Assembly: GCF_002575655.3 (NCBI RefSeq)
Contig: NC_053035.3
Coordinates: 380,843,792-380,907,791, forward strand
Length of the DNA: 64,000 nt
Direction: 5' to 3'
Origin: Aegilops tauschii subsp. strangulata
Lineage: Eukaryota; Streptophyta; Magnoliopsida; Poales; Poaceae
Shown here: positions 11,672-24,017 of the stretch, piece by piece
Position numbering within the stretch: the stretch's first letter is position 1
How the letters are laid out: the number at the start of each line of letters is the position of its first letter
Program-made: the position numbers and the translations under genes
Notes under the pieces: model-generated
Database searches by the model: none
Told to the model about the DNA's origin: nothing
What the model saw: the letters and a program-made list of their open reading frames with translations, nothing else

Positions 11672-14161
11672 ATGGTTTCGAGTTCTTTAAAGGGCAGCTT
11701 CGAAGGACTCAAGGGATACGCCATGGGCCGGATGACCAAGAGTCATCGCGGAAAGCTCTACATCGACGACGGAGGCTGGGGCCCCGAGGCCGGCTCAATC
11801 GAGTACGGGTACCAGGTCCCCTTTGGAGGAATTCACCTCTTCATCGGCAAGATCGGTGAACCGGGCCCTGAGCCAGACATCTGCACCGACCTCGTCGAGA
11901 CGGCTCAGCGTGCAAGTCCTGCCCGGGTTCAGCCTGCCATGAAGCATGCGTTCGTAGGATTCATCAATGGTGTGGAGTTTGAACCGGTGTCTGATGGTGA
12001 GACCGTTGTTTATTCAGATGGCGAATCATCCACCTGGGAAACCGAGTCACTGTACCAACTGCAGGAAGGCCGGTTTGGGGGCTGTTCCGATGGCAACAGT
12101 ATTCCAGACCCCCTTGAACCGCTGAACCGGGTTGGGATCTTCATGGCCGGTATGCAGCCCACGTTGCAATCTTCAGTTGCGGCAGCGATAATTTCCGGAT
12201 CGGCAGCTGGGGCAGGAGGCCCCGCGCGCCGGCCGGCCCAAGTCTTGTCCGGATTGTTAGACGCCTGGACGACGTTACTAACTGCCGAGGTTACCCTAGA
12301 TACTCAAGATGAGTATAACGCGGAGGTTGCTAAGCTTCGGGATCAGATAGCTCAGGCGAAGGAGGACATGGCGGCTGAGCAAACCAGGATGGAGGAGGAG
12401 CGGGCCGCTTTAGATGCGCAGGCACAGCGGATTTAGGCAGAAAATTATCGGCTCATGTTGGATTAGAATGCTTCAAACAACGTATTACGGAGAAGGCATC
12501 GGTCTCGGCTGCCACCGGTTTATGAAGCAATGAATCTCTTCAACACCCCAGGAGCAGGAACCAGTAATCTGGCAGCAGTAAACCGGATTGACGCGCCAGG
12601 GATAGGAGCACGGATCAGCCATGGGTGACGGACCTGCCTCGACGGACCCATGAACCACCACCGTATATGCCGGCGCCGCCGGGTCACTTCTCCACCCCTT
12701 TGGATAACATGATCGCCACAGCGTCGCGATTAGCAGCTATTCCAATGGAGGGCGAGTCCCCAGCGGAGGTTGAGACGCGGCGCGCCAGGGATCTTCTTCA
12801 AACGGCTATGGTTCAGCAGCAGGCCTATTCATATAGTCGAGACAGAATTCATTCAACCCCATGCTCGAGCAGGAGTTACAGCAGACACAGGGATGAACTG
12901 GCTGTGTCAAGCAGTGCGCGAAACCGTGACACCCCTCGAGGTCCTAATCCGGCGCGCGGTGGTGCAAATGCTCAGGCTGTGGTAGATAACGGCAGAGCGC
13001 GTCGAGAAGCCGAGTTAGCAGCACAGGACCGTCAGCTCACTCCGGTTCGTCCAACAACTTCTGTGGAACGAGTTCTTACTTTCAGCCCTTGGGGGTGCCC
13101 TGTCTCACCCCGGCTTTGCGTAATGTGTGGCTGCCCAAGGATTTCAAGGGTCCGCCTAAGGTGCCTAATTATACCGTTGATTTACCCCCTGAGTCATGGG
13201 TTGAAAGTTATGAGATGTCAATGGAGATGTTGAACGTGGATGAAGCGGCATGCGTGAAGTACTTCACCATGATGTTGGACGGAACGGCTCGCACTTGGCT
13301 GAAAAGTTTACCAGCTAACTCCATTGGATCATGGGCCGAGTTGAAGGCCCGGTTTATAGACTTCAAGGACACGTGCAAGCAACCCATGTCAATTGTGGAT
13401 TTAGCTGCCTGCGTCCAGGAGGAAGGCGAGTCGACAACCCATTGGGTGCGCCGGGTTTCAGAGATCTTGCACTCATCGGACCGCATCAATGCTGACTCGG
13501 CAGTTATAACATTGGAGGGTAATTGCCGGTTTAAGCCTTTGAAACTGAAGTTGGGATGGCTCAAGCGTCACTTCAATGACATGGAACACTTATGGCTGCT
13601 CTGATTAAGTATGCCGATTCTGATAGTACCAAGGACCCCGAGTCTGATGATGAAAAGCCAGGGAAGGGAAAAAAGAACGGCAACACCAAGGGGTAGCAGC
13701 ATAACCAGGCGGGCCACAGTAACAATGGTAAGCGTAAAGTGGATAGTAATTCACATTTTGTGGCTAATACAAATACATAGGGTAATGGTCAACATCATAA
13801 GGGTAAACCGCCCCCGCGAGGAGGAGAACCAAGTCCCAATCCGGAGCGCCTGAATTACCTGTTGAACCAGCCCTGCCCAAAGCACGGGTCGCGGGACAAG
13901 CCGGCCACGCACCTCTGGAAGGATTGTCATATCATGCGATAGTTCAAAATTTCAGATTTTTTCTGGAATGATCATGGACCGTCCGGCGGTTCAGGACCCG
14001 GGTCCCATGGGCCGGGTTATGGCAGAGGTAATTCCGGTTCAGAATTCTAGGGTAATCATGGTGGACATGGCAATCAAGGCAATCGGAGAAACAAGTGTGG
14101 TTATAACCAGCAGGGAAATCAGCAGCAGCAACAGTTAAGTTGCCAAATTCACCCGAAGCAG
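11672..14161 (+). pseudogene. gag (element 2), broken
   Basis: The first frame (11672-12436) encodes a 254-residue N-terminal region ending in a coiled coil rich in Glu/Ala/Gln. It stops at a TAG (12434-12436) where CAG is expected. After frame changes the capsid-like core appears at 13137-13560, with the typical gypsy pattern of a Trp/Leu-rich block (ARTWLKSLPANSIGSWAELK) and a Phe-rich helix. A zinc-binding motif CPKHGSRDKPATHLWKDC (13874-13927; spacing CX2HX8HX4C) and a Gly-rich tail follow. Further stops lie at 13694, 13778, 13940 and 14048; element 1 has CAG at the first, second and fourth of these. A +1 shift occurs near 13585. Gag would form the virus-like particle and bind element RNA; this copy cannot. 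Confidence 0.85.
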
Positions 14162-14974
14162 TTGAGTAGTGGGCAGTATCACATCTTCACCACTAGCCTG
14201 TGCAAGCGCGATCAGAAGCTTCATAAAAGGGCAGTGAACTCCGTTGAACCGGCGGTGCCCCGTTACTTGCGCTGGTCTGAACGGCCTATTGTGTGGAGTC
14301 GAGAGGATCACCCGCCCCGAGTTGATAATCCGGGTCATCTGGCGTTGGTGGTGGCGCCTCATGTTGGAGGTTATAAGTTCACCAAGGTGCTCATGAATGG
14401 AGGGAGCAATATCAACATCTTGTATTATGAAACCTTTCGTCGTATGGGGTTAACAGATAAGAATCTTAAACCGTCAAACACCGTTTTTCATGGTGTGGTG
14501 CCTGGTAAATCGGCTTATCTGGTTGGCAAGATAGCCCTGGAGGTTGCTTTTGGAGATGATCATGACTCGAGATCAAAGACGTTGACTTTTGAAGTGGTGA
14601 AAATCAAAAGCCCGTACCATGCCCTGTTTGGACGGCCGGCTTATGCTAAGTTCATGGCAAGGCCCTGTTATGTTTATCTGCAACTCAAGATGCCGGGTCA
14701 TAAGGGGACCATCACAGTGCATGGAAGCCGTAAGATCGCTTTGGAATGTGAGGAAGGTGATGCGGCCTATGTTGAGTCGGTTTGTGCAACAGAGGAGTTG
14801 AAATTCTATAAGGACAATGTTGATCCGGCTGATATGACTTCTTTGAAAAAACCAACTACGGAGCATGATCCGGCCTTGAAGTTTAAATCGGCTGATGAGA
14901 CCAAGCTGGTTGATTTTGTGCCCGGTGATTCATCCAAGCAGTTCATCATCAGTGCTAATTTGGATCCGAAATAG
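14162..14974 (+). pseudogene. Aspartic protease region (element 2), catalytic Asp lost
   Basis: A 270-residue open frame. The retroviral-type protease core lies near residues 73-140: the flap-side HLALVVAP block, then VLMNGGSNINILY, and FGRPAYAKF further on. In active relatives the active-site triplet is D-G/S-G, so the Asn at 14396-14398 replaces the nucleophilic Asp and the protease should be inactive. The frame then reads on through a linker to a TAG (14972-14974) that most simply derives from CAG. It sits between gag and RT as in all Ty3/gypsy elements. The ATG at 14162 is simply the first Met in the frame; in a working element gag and pol would be one polyprotein. Confidence 0.82.
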
Positions 14975-16940
14975 GAAAGCGCGCTCATCGAGTTCATTCG
15001 TGAGAATCGGGATATCTTTGCATGCAAGCCTTCTCACATGCCAGGTGTATCGAGGGAACTCACTGAGCACACCCTTAATGTTGATCCCAAGTTTAAATCG
15101 GTCAAATAGTTTCTTCGCCGGTTCGATGAAGAAAGGCGCAAGGCCATTGGTGAGGAGGTCGCCCGGCTCTTGGCAGCAGGGTTCATTGTTGAAGTTTTTC
15201 ATCCTAAGTGGTTGGCTAATCCGGTGCTGGTACATAAGAAGAACGGCACTTGGCATATGTGTGTGGACTACACAGATTTGAACAAGGCGTGTCCAGCTGA
15301 TCCTTTTGCTCTCCCTCATATTGATCAAATCATTGATGCTATGGCGGGTTGTGAGCGTTTGAGTATTCTGGATGCTTATTCGGGTTATAACTCCCTTTGG
15401 AGCCTTCTGCTATGTGTCTATGCCTTTTGGGCTCAAGAGTGCCCAGGCGACTTACCAGCGTTTTGTGCAGAATTGTCTTCACAATCAAATCGGGTGCAAC
15501 GTTCATGCTTATGTGGATGATATTGTGGTTTAGTCTAGGAAGGAGGAGACGTTGATAGATGACTTGAAGAAGACCTTTGATAGCCTCCGGGTTTATAAGA
15601 TGATGCTTAACCTGGCCAAGTGTGTTTTTGGTGTACCAGCAGGCAAGCTCTTGGGTTTCCTAGTGTCTAACAGGGGCACTGAAGCTAATCCGGAGAAGAT
15701 CAAGGCTATTACTTCACTGGCTAAACCGAAGTGTATCAATGATGTTCAACGCTTGGCAGGCCGGATTGCAGCCTTAAGCCGGTTTATCAGTCGCCTTGGG
15801 GAGAAGGCCATCCCTTTGTATCAAATGCTGAAGAAAACAGATGACTTCATCTGGAGTGATGCCGCTAACGAAGCGTTTGAGACTCTAGAACGGCAGCTCG
15901 CCGAACCACCTGTTCTTGCTGCCCCCATTGATAAGGAACCATTGCTGTTATATGTGGCAGCTAACGCCCGGGCTGTCAGCGTGGCTATTGTGGTGGAGCG
16001 CAAGGAGGCAGGAAAGGAATATCCGGTTCAGCGGCGGATTTATTATATCAGCGAGGTGCTTATTGAGTCCAAACAGAGATACCCACATTGGCAGAAGCTG
16101 GTATATGGAGTTTTTATGGCGAGCCGGAAGGTTAAGCAATACTTTCAGGGCCATCCCATCACTGCGGTCAGTTCTGCTCCTTTGGGAGATATCATGCAGA
16201 ACAGGGAAGCGACTGGCCGGGTTGCTAAGTGGGCTATTGAGCTTGGTCCTCACGGGTTAAAATACATGCCTCGTACGGCCATCAAGTCCCAAGCGCTCAT
16301 GGATTTTATCAATGACTGGACAGAGTTGCAAGCGCGAGAGGATAAACCGGATAACACATACTCGACTATTCACTTCGACGGGTCCAGGCAATTGTAGGGC
16401 TCGGGGGCTGGACTGGTTCTTACTTCCCCTCGAGGTGACAAATTTTGTTATGTTCTCCGCTTGATGTTTCCTTGTACTAACAATGCAGCTGAGTACGAGG
16501 CCCTACTCCATGGTCTTCGAATGGCTAAGGAGAAGAATTTGAGCCGGGTTAAATGCTTCGGTGACTCGGACCTGGTGGCTCAACAAGTGTCTGGTACGTG
16601 GGATTCCCAAGGACCCGCTCATGGCAGCATATCGTCGAGAGGTGGATATTGTTGCAGGTCACTTCAAGGGTTATCAGGTTGATCATGTGGACCGGCGAAA
16701 GAATGAAACGGCGGACGCTTTAAGCCATTTGGGCTCCCAGCGTAAACCGGTGCCGCCCAATGTTTTTCTTGACGTTTTGCATAACCCGTTGGTCACGCTC
16801 CCCACGGAGGAGGATTTGGCTGTTCCTGATCCGGAGACTCAGTTGGTGGCGGCGGTGCAAATCCATGACTATTATCAATGGCGAGTTACATCACTTCAGT
16901 GTCTCGGGGGCTTTTCAGCGCTGCGTCTCTCCTAAAGAAG
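14975..16940 (+). pseudogene. Reverse transcriptase, RNase H and second RNase H (element 2), broken
   Basis: RT starts with the ANPVLVHKKNGTWHMCVDYT block (about 15211-15270), continues to YSGYN (about 15377-15391), and then loses roughly 17 codons and its frame before PFGAFCY (15394). The catalytic motif YVDD survives (15509-15520) but a TAG follows. The thumb and the usual RNase H follow (15552-16260). A second, archaeal-type RNase H spans about 16351-16690, with key residues in HFDGS, NNAAEYEAL and GDSDL; a TAG at 16395-16397 and a frame shift near 16600 interrupt it. The double RNase H is diagnostic of the Tat lineage. The protein would copy element RNA into DNA in the particle; this copy is inactive. 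Other stops: 15107-15109. Confidence 0.85.
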
Positions 16941-18030
16941 GTTGTGAGATTTTGCGTGAAATCCACGAAGGGATTGTGGTCATCATGCCAGTTCAAAATC
17001 CCTTGTGGCCAAGGCTTTTCGTCACGGTTTCTATTGGCTGACGACTCATGCTGATGCTGAAGACTTGGTCAAAAAGTGTGATGGTTGTCAGAAGTTTTCA
17101 CGCTGAGCCCATGTTCCGGCCTAGGAGTTGAGGATGATTCCAATCACCTGGCCGTTTGCAACTTGGGGGCTTGATATGGTTGGACCATTTAAGAGGTCCA
17201 AGGATAAGAAGACCCACCTTTTGGTGGTGGTTGATCAATTCGCCAAGTGGGTGGAAGCAGAACCAGTCAGCAAGTGTGACGCAGCCACGACGGTTCAATT
17301 CATGAAGAAGGTGATTTTCCGCTTTGGTTTCCCACATAGCATCATAACACATAATGGCACGAATCTCTCCAAAGGTGCCATGGAAGAATTCTGTCAACAT
17401 GAGCACATACGGCTTGATGTGTCATCGGTGGCTCACCCCCAGTCTAATGGTCAAGCTGAGAGGGCTAATCAAGAAATCCTGAAAGGTATCAAGCCCCGGC
17501 TTATGGTCCCCTTGCAGAGGACACCGGGTTGTTGGGTGGAAGAATTGTCGTCCGTGTTATGGAGCATCAATACCACCCCCAATAGATCTACAGGTTATAC
17601 ACCGTTCTTCATGGTTTATGGGGCAGAAGCAGTTCTCCCAAGTGATATTCGCCATGACTCGCCTCGAGTGGCAGCTTATGTTGAAGGGGACAATGAAAGA
17701 GCACGCCAAGATGCATTGGACCTGTTAGATGAAAAACGGGACATAGCAGCAGCTCATTCGGCGATTTATCAGCAAGACCTGAGGCGTTATCATAGCCGCC
17801 GGGTTAACTTTTCAAGAAGGCGACTTAGTGCTCTAGCTGATCCAAGATCAGACCGATATGCACAAGTTATCCCCACCTTTGGAAGGGCCCTTTGTGGTCA
17901 GCAAGAATCTGAACAACGGGTCATACTACCTTATCGATGTTCGAGAGCACAAAGACTCACGCAAGTCGGAGGAGGAGACCCGCCGGCCATGGAATATTGC
18001 TCATCTACGGCCTTACTACACCTGAGCCAT
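16941..18030 (+). pseudogene. Integrase (element 2), broken
   Basis: The zinc-domain end (KKCDGCQKF, about 17074-17100) is followed by a TGA (17104-17106) and a TAG (17122-17124). The core then reads from 17128 for 309 codons. The catalytic residues are Asp in WGLDMVG (17173-17175), His in place of the second Asp in ITHNGTN (17350-17352), and Glu in GQAERANQE (17458-17460). With the second Asp lost the enzyme cannot catalyse strand transfer. A frame change near 17820 puts the C-terminal region out of frame, although its sequence continues to about 18026 (compare 4728-5030). No chromodomain was recognised, as expected for Tat elements. Confidence 0.87.
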
Positions 18031-19318
18031 AGGCTCCTATCATGTACATATTTTTGATGTATGTAATATGATCAATATAATAAACCGGAGCCCCAGCTAA
18101 TGCGGGGTATCTGTTGCGTTCCGCACATCATGTGTGGTTACATGGGGGCTTCTGCTTATAAAGCGGCGCCCGGTTTACCCCTTGATTCAGCTTATAAAGC
18201 TATATATAAATCACTTGGGGTCTTGGTCGTATTTGAACCATAGCTACACCTCTTGATCAACTCAGAGCCAAAAAGAAAATTACTTAGGGGCCAAAGAGAG
18301 TGTTGCAAAAGAACAGCTCAAACATAGGCACCCACTGAGCACAGCTCAAAATATTGCTTGGGGATTCTTTGCTATCGCAATGAACAAAGAATCTACACTT
18401 GCAATAGGCTATCAAGCCACGGCTTGGAAGCTGGCTTGGAAGCCTGGTGTATACACCTAAAACCCCAGGTTAGCCTGCCTTTTTAAGTAAGTCACTCCGT
18501 CCATGTAAACCTGGTATGACCCGCCGAACTTCAACAAGTCAATCTCATAAGCCCTGAACTTGTCAAAGTTAAAACGATGATTGGTTAAATATTGAGGACC
18601 ATCTTAAAAGGCTTTGTAAAATGGTTTAACTCAGCGGCCTGGCAGCCCATGAAAAGCCTCGAATTTGGGGCTTGGCAGCCCGTGAAAAGCCTCGACTACA
18701 AGTTTTCATATGTTTTTATTTGCCAAGTTTGTTCTCCTTTGATGAGATTTGTGTGGTTTTTGGTAAACCGGTGTTCATTAACCCGGCACGACTTTCAACT
18801 ACAAGTTGTCAGTACATAATCGCTTATAATCCGGTATTTCTTAACCTGGTCTGGTTTTGACTACAGGTCGCCAGTATTATGTATGGTTAATCCGGTGTTT
18901 ATCACAACCCGGTACTGTGTTATCACAAACCGGCACAATATGAAAGAGGTTGTCATTGCTCAAGATGGGGGTTATCACCATCACAGGTATCATTTATTTT
19001 CATATTTGATCATCTTTTTACAGCCTTGGTTATAAACCCTGGCTATATATTTGGGCATCATAACCCGTCCGGCGATGAACCGCCAGGACAATTTTAAGTT
19101 TATTACATGCAGAAGCAGGATTGCATAATGCTGTTAAGGATCATAAGGAGTTATAACATTATCATGACGGATTAACAGTATCAGGCAAAGTGAATATGCA
19201 CGATGGCATAGCAGACAAAGTGTTTCAACTAGCCTATTACAAGGCGCTTTGACAGCCCAAAAGAATAACTATTTTGTCACACAGATGACAGTGTGCAGAA
19301 GATAAACCGGCCTCCGGA
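18031..19318. other. 3' non-coding region of element 2
   Basis: There is no credible coding frame. Short phrases such as CTTGGGGGCT and AACCCGG recur, as in 5031-6329 of element 1. It lies between the converging 3' ends of pol and the antisense gene; AATATAATAAA near 18074-18084 may serve the sense transcript. Confidence 0.6.
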
Positions 19319-22300
19319 TCATGATTCTTCCTCGGGCTGACCTGAAGGTTGTGGATCATCTTGCGCCGGTTCAGCCTCCCTCTCTCCACCAAGTGGCTGG
19401 AAGTCAATAGTTGTCCAGTCAATCCCATGTAAGTCCTGGAAGACAGCTTCCTCGTTTATAAGTTTGGACGGTTCAACATCAGGGGCATAAGTATGCTTAC
19501 GGATTGGCGGGATCAGATTTTCCACATCATAAGTTGGTGCGTTCATCCGCTTGCCGTTGGCATCATAAATTGACTGATAAAACGACAAGTCAGTGTCTTC
19601 AGCCAACTTGCTTGCCAGTGGACCCATTTCTCTTGTGATAGCCCTAAGGTTGTCATTATCAAATTCTGACCCGTCCTCCTTCTGGCTTCAATAACCATTC
19701 CCAATGTCTTCCGGATCAAGGTCAGATATCCAGGCCTTGGCCCGAGTCAATGCAGTTAGAGCACCGGCCCTAGCAGCTGATCTCTTCAATTCCTCCATAT
19801 GGGCAGGCATCATGGATAACTTCTCCAGCGTTTCCTTGATTAAAGTTGGGGGCGGTTTATTATGTGAAGCTATGCAGATGGCTCGTTGAGCGCCGGTATA
19901 TAACTGCTCTATCAATGTATAGGCAGCCTTCAACTTTTTGCGCATGTCTGCGCCAAGATGAGTAACACGGCTACTTGAAAAAGGATCAAACTATTATTAA
20001 ACCGGAAGTTTCATAACTGGCACTTATTAAAAATTTATGAAGAGGTTTTTACGAAAGATGGCAGTGGTCATGGCATTGATCTGCCGCTTTAAGCTGGTCA
20101 GTTCTTCTGTTACTGGATTAAGGGCGTTTTCAGCGTCTTCCGCCCGCTTTAACAAAGTGGTTCTTTCACCTTCCCAGTCTTCACGTTCGCATTTAAAACC
20201 ATCCTTCAGTTGTTCCATGGTTTTTAAATCGGCGGTCCGCTCCTCTTTAGCCTTACAAGTCTCTGCTTGCTGGGACTTGATATTTTCTTGAAGGTCGGCG
20301 ATTTGAGAGTCTTTTTTGGTCAGCTCAGCCTGAAAGAGACAGTTAATGAGTTGGTAATACATCTTTGAAGTCCCAAGTCCCTAACAAGTTATACACTTGG
20401 CACTTGGGGGCTAATGCGGATCGCTTTTTATCAACTGACATTTCAAGTTCCAAGCACATAACAAGTCATATACTTGGCACTTGGGGGCTAATGCGGATCA
20501 CTTTTTATCAGTTGGCAATTTAAGTGCCAAGCACATAACAAGTTATCTACTTGGCACTTGGGGGCTAATGCATATTTGCTCAAGTTCAGACGGATTACAA
20601 TGATCACAAATTTTGGAAACAATATGACAGAAGATGTACCGGTTCATCCTAAAGATATAAACCGGTCCATGGGTGCTAGACCAGCAAAATCAAAACATCA
20701 ATTCTATCACAAGACCCGGTTCACATCAAATTTATGAACCGTCCCTTGGGGGCTACTGGAGTTAACAAGTCTAAACCAGTTATAACGAAAGGGTATTTAT
20801 GCAAGGGGGAATGATATTTACCTCATACCGTTCCTTCATCAGACCCACTAAACCAGCTTCATAGTCGCGGCTTGTGTACAGGCGGTTCAAAAAACCAGAA
20901 TGAAGGTCTTGGGCATTGAGATGGGCATAGCTTGATAAGTCAGATTTCCACTTGCCCTTGTCCATAGCAGCAAATTCTTCTTTGGCAGTATGCTTCGATA
21001 AAGCGATAGGATGACCAGGGGAGGTGAAACCAGTGCCAGTAACAACAACATCGTCATCAGTGATTTTGGTTAGGCTTGGCGGTTTATCAGATGTTTTTGC
21101 TGGGCTTGGAGGATTAGCAAATGGACTTGGCGGATCAGCAGACTGGGTCATTGGATACGTTTCCACCGGTTCAACAAAGTTGTCCTGAGATTGAGGTACC
21201 GGATCATCAAGGACAGTATCAGCATTCAGATCAGTAGTCTCTGGGATCTTCTCTGGTTCAGCGGCCGGATTATCATCGTTCGGATTATTCAGCTTGGCTT
21301 TCTTGCTAGGTCTGGCTTTGGCACTTGAGAAACAGGCACAACAATCAGTATAATAACAAATAATGCAAGCCATAAAAGGTTAAGTACAATATGCTTACCC
21401 AGGAACAGTTTTTAGAGGAGGAAGTTGTGTGGCCAATGACTCGCCGGATGATGAATGGGAAGTTCCCTGATAATTTGAGTCAGACGGATTAAGAGGATAT
21501 CGGAAGCAACCCGCTTTAGGATAAAGTGTGTCAGGAGTATAAGAAACCTCTGGGCGGCATTTGCGAACCGGAGAGTTCGGTAAACCGGAGGAGGTCACCA
21601 CTTGGCCGCTATGCCGAGTTGTGCGGCGAGGTTCATGTTGTTGTGTCTTCAAAACAAAGTACGGATCCGAATAAGCAAGAGGGTGTGAACATTTTACTTT
21701 CCGGATTGTTCGACGGATTTTTGGTGTTGGCACAGGGTCTGAGTTGGAAGAAAGAATAATTACCTCTACCTCACCAGCGCGGCTAGCTTCCGCATCATCC
21801 TGATAATGATCATTGTCAATGAGGTGTATGAAAAAAGAACCAAGAGAGTCAAGTTCTACCTCTGATTCCGGATCATCAAGTTCCTCTTCATTTGGGAGGA
21901 CAGAGGACTCGCCGGTTCTCCTTTTCGTAGGTTTTTTTGTAGCTTTGGTCTTGAGCCGAGGCGCTCTCACCGGTTTATCCTGTGATTTCCTTTTCCAGAA
22001 CGGATCGTCAGCCTGCACAGACAGACAGTAAATTATGAAAGAGCATTTAACAAGGGATGGATTAAACATAAAAATGAGGCAATTCTTACAGCTGGCGATT
22101 CGTTGGAAGCATAGAAGGGACTAAGCCCTACTCTGCTGCATACAGCCACCGGTTCATCAAGCATTTTCTTGACAGCTTCGGTGACTTCATCGTCAGTAGG
22201 TTGGATGTCAATATGACGCTGAGGGTCTTTCAGATCCCCTGTGTATTCACACATTAAACCGGGGCGCCAGCTTAAAGGCAGAACACTCCAAGAAACCCAG

Positions 22301-23523
22301 CATCGAACAAAATCAACGCCTGTCAGTCCGTTTGCAACAAAAGCTCTGAGTTTTGATAGCTGAGGGGCATATTTTGCTCATTCCTTGGCAGTCAGTCATT
22401 GAGGAACTGGATGGGTTTTGGTAAGCTGGTGTGGACGATAACCCGGCAGAGGATTTTCATCGACCGGAGCTGTGTTTCGGCAGTAAAACCAAGTCTGATT
22501 CCAGTCCTTGGGGAGGCTATGATGTTTGGCGTGAGGGAAGTCAACATCCTTTCTCTGCTGAATCGAAACGCCGCCAAGTTCAGTGTTGGGTCCGTCCATA
22601 AATTCAGTACGGCGGTTCAAATAAAAGAAGTCACGGAATAGCTCAACAGTGGGTTCTTCTTGTAGATAAACCTCACAAAATACTTGCCAGTTGCAAATAT
22701 TGGACACAGAATTTGTTCCAATATCTTGAGGGAGGATCTGGAAGCTGCCAAGTACATCATGGTTTTTTTTGATCCAGGAGGGGTAAACCCTCGACTCAGA
22801 TGATCAGCAAACACAATAACTTCTTCATCCTTGGGTTCAGGAGGGTTTTCTGGACCGGGGACTCGCCAGTGGATGGTATCTTTGCTTGCTAAAGCGCCAG
22901 TCGCAACACACCCGTTCAGTTGTGCTTCCGTAACCCGGGAAGGGACCCAATTGCAAGCATAGAACTGTTTGGCCATTTCGGTGAAAAGCTGGAAAAAAGG
23001 ATCAATGGCCAGTTTAAAATTCATGACTGGCACGTATAAACCGGTGCAACGATGGAAGAAGATGATGTTGAAACGGCTGTATATATTAAACCGGATTCTG
23101 ATATTTAAAACAGATTGGTGGTTTAAAAGAGGGCTAATGGTACCTAGCGGGTCATCATTTTCTAATGGTTAAACCGCCTACAATGGTGTGGAAGTTACAG
23201 ATCTGAAAAATTCCTAAGTGTTGTACAAATAGATTTCACAGGTTGGTATTATAATTTTGGATCTACCGCAGGATTGAAGAGGAAATAAATTTTAAACCTA
23301 GAGTTGCCGTAGCAGAAGGACACATATGCTCGGATGGGATCTTATGTAGAAAAGGGATCTCATGTGATTGAAAGGAGATGCTACACTACTGTCGTTCGAC
23401 TTTACTATCAGATTCTAATCAAACTACGCGATCTAAGAGAGAAAAAGGAGGAACGGTGAAGAACACCGATGAACAATGGAAACCCTAATGCAGATCTGGT
23501 ATTCGAGAAGAGGGGTACTTACT
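19319..23523 (-). pseudogene. Antisense gene of element 2 (gypsy-type 'transposase_28-like' domain, coiled coil)
   Basis: Exons inferred in transcript order: 5' exon ending 23523; about 23000-22395; 22254-22090; 22012-21399; 21323-20822; 20329-20045; 19947-19319. Donors GTAAGA (22089-22084), GTAAGC (21398-21393) and GTAAAT (20821-20816) and acceptors ending TGTGCAG and CTTTCAG support the junctions. The N-terminal exon has HWRVPGPENPPEPKDEEVIV and, after a frame shift near 22770, the SNICNWQVFCEVYL block resembling PF04195. Middle exons are Lys/Arg-rich (nuclear-signal-like KKAKLNN, TKKPTKRR) and contain SKHTAKEEFAAMDKGKWK. Next come a coiled coil and a C-terminal LDPEDIGNG block with one in-frame stop. 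Every exon has a counterpart in element 1, which implies past selection. Function unknown; it may act as an accessory protein or antisense regulator of the element. Confidence 0.72.
20366..20580 (+). repeat. About 75-bp repeat, three copies, in an antisense-gene intron
   Basis: Each copy ends ACTTGGCACTTGGGGGCTAA (20395-20415, 20473-20493 and 20549-20569, approximately), preceded by AGCACATAACAAGT. Element 1 has a single copy at the same intron (about 7380-7425), so the array grew in element 2 or shrank in element 1. Confidence 0.75.
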
Positions 23524-23711
23524 GACGCTGCTGAACAGCGGAGGTGCGTCGCAGTTCTCTGGTCAAGTCAGGTTGATGCAGCGGCCTTTGTTTTGTGCAG
23601 AGGGGAAGGTCGACAGTGGCGGCGGTCCTCGAGCTCTGAGGCGACGCGAGGTGGAAGAAAATATGAAGAGTCAAGGGGAAAAAGGAAAAGGGACCCTTGG
23701 CCCTATTTATA
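23517..23711 (-). promoter_or_regulatory. Antisense TATA box and first splice donor (element 2)
   Basis: TATAAATAGG lies at 23711-23702 on the minus strand and GTAAGT at 23522-23517, about 180 bp downstream. Position, order and spacing equal those in element 1. The region between is GC-rich and would form the leader exon of the antisense gene. Confidence 0.65.
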
Positions 23712-24017
23712 AGACGAAGGGATAAGCGACCGGCGTGGGAATCGAGGAGCCCAAAAAATGGAACTGTCGCCTCGATTTTTGGAGGGTCATTAATAAAAGG
23801 GAATTATATACGATTTTAATAAGCAGGTGATGTCATGGCGGTTTATTACAATCTTAGAAGATGATGTCACAATGGTTTACCAGATTCACATGAAGATGAC
23901 GGCATGACAGTTCACATGAAGATGACGACATGGTGCTTTAACTGAAGATGTTCAAGAAGAAATTTTCTTAAGTGTTGACGATTGACATGAACAGGTTCAA
24001 ATCAATCTGGGGCCTAA

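Noticed and set aside
13208..13564. A 118-codon minus-strand frame
   Set aside because: It is the reverse shadow of the gag core of element 2.
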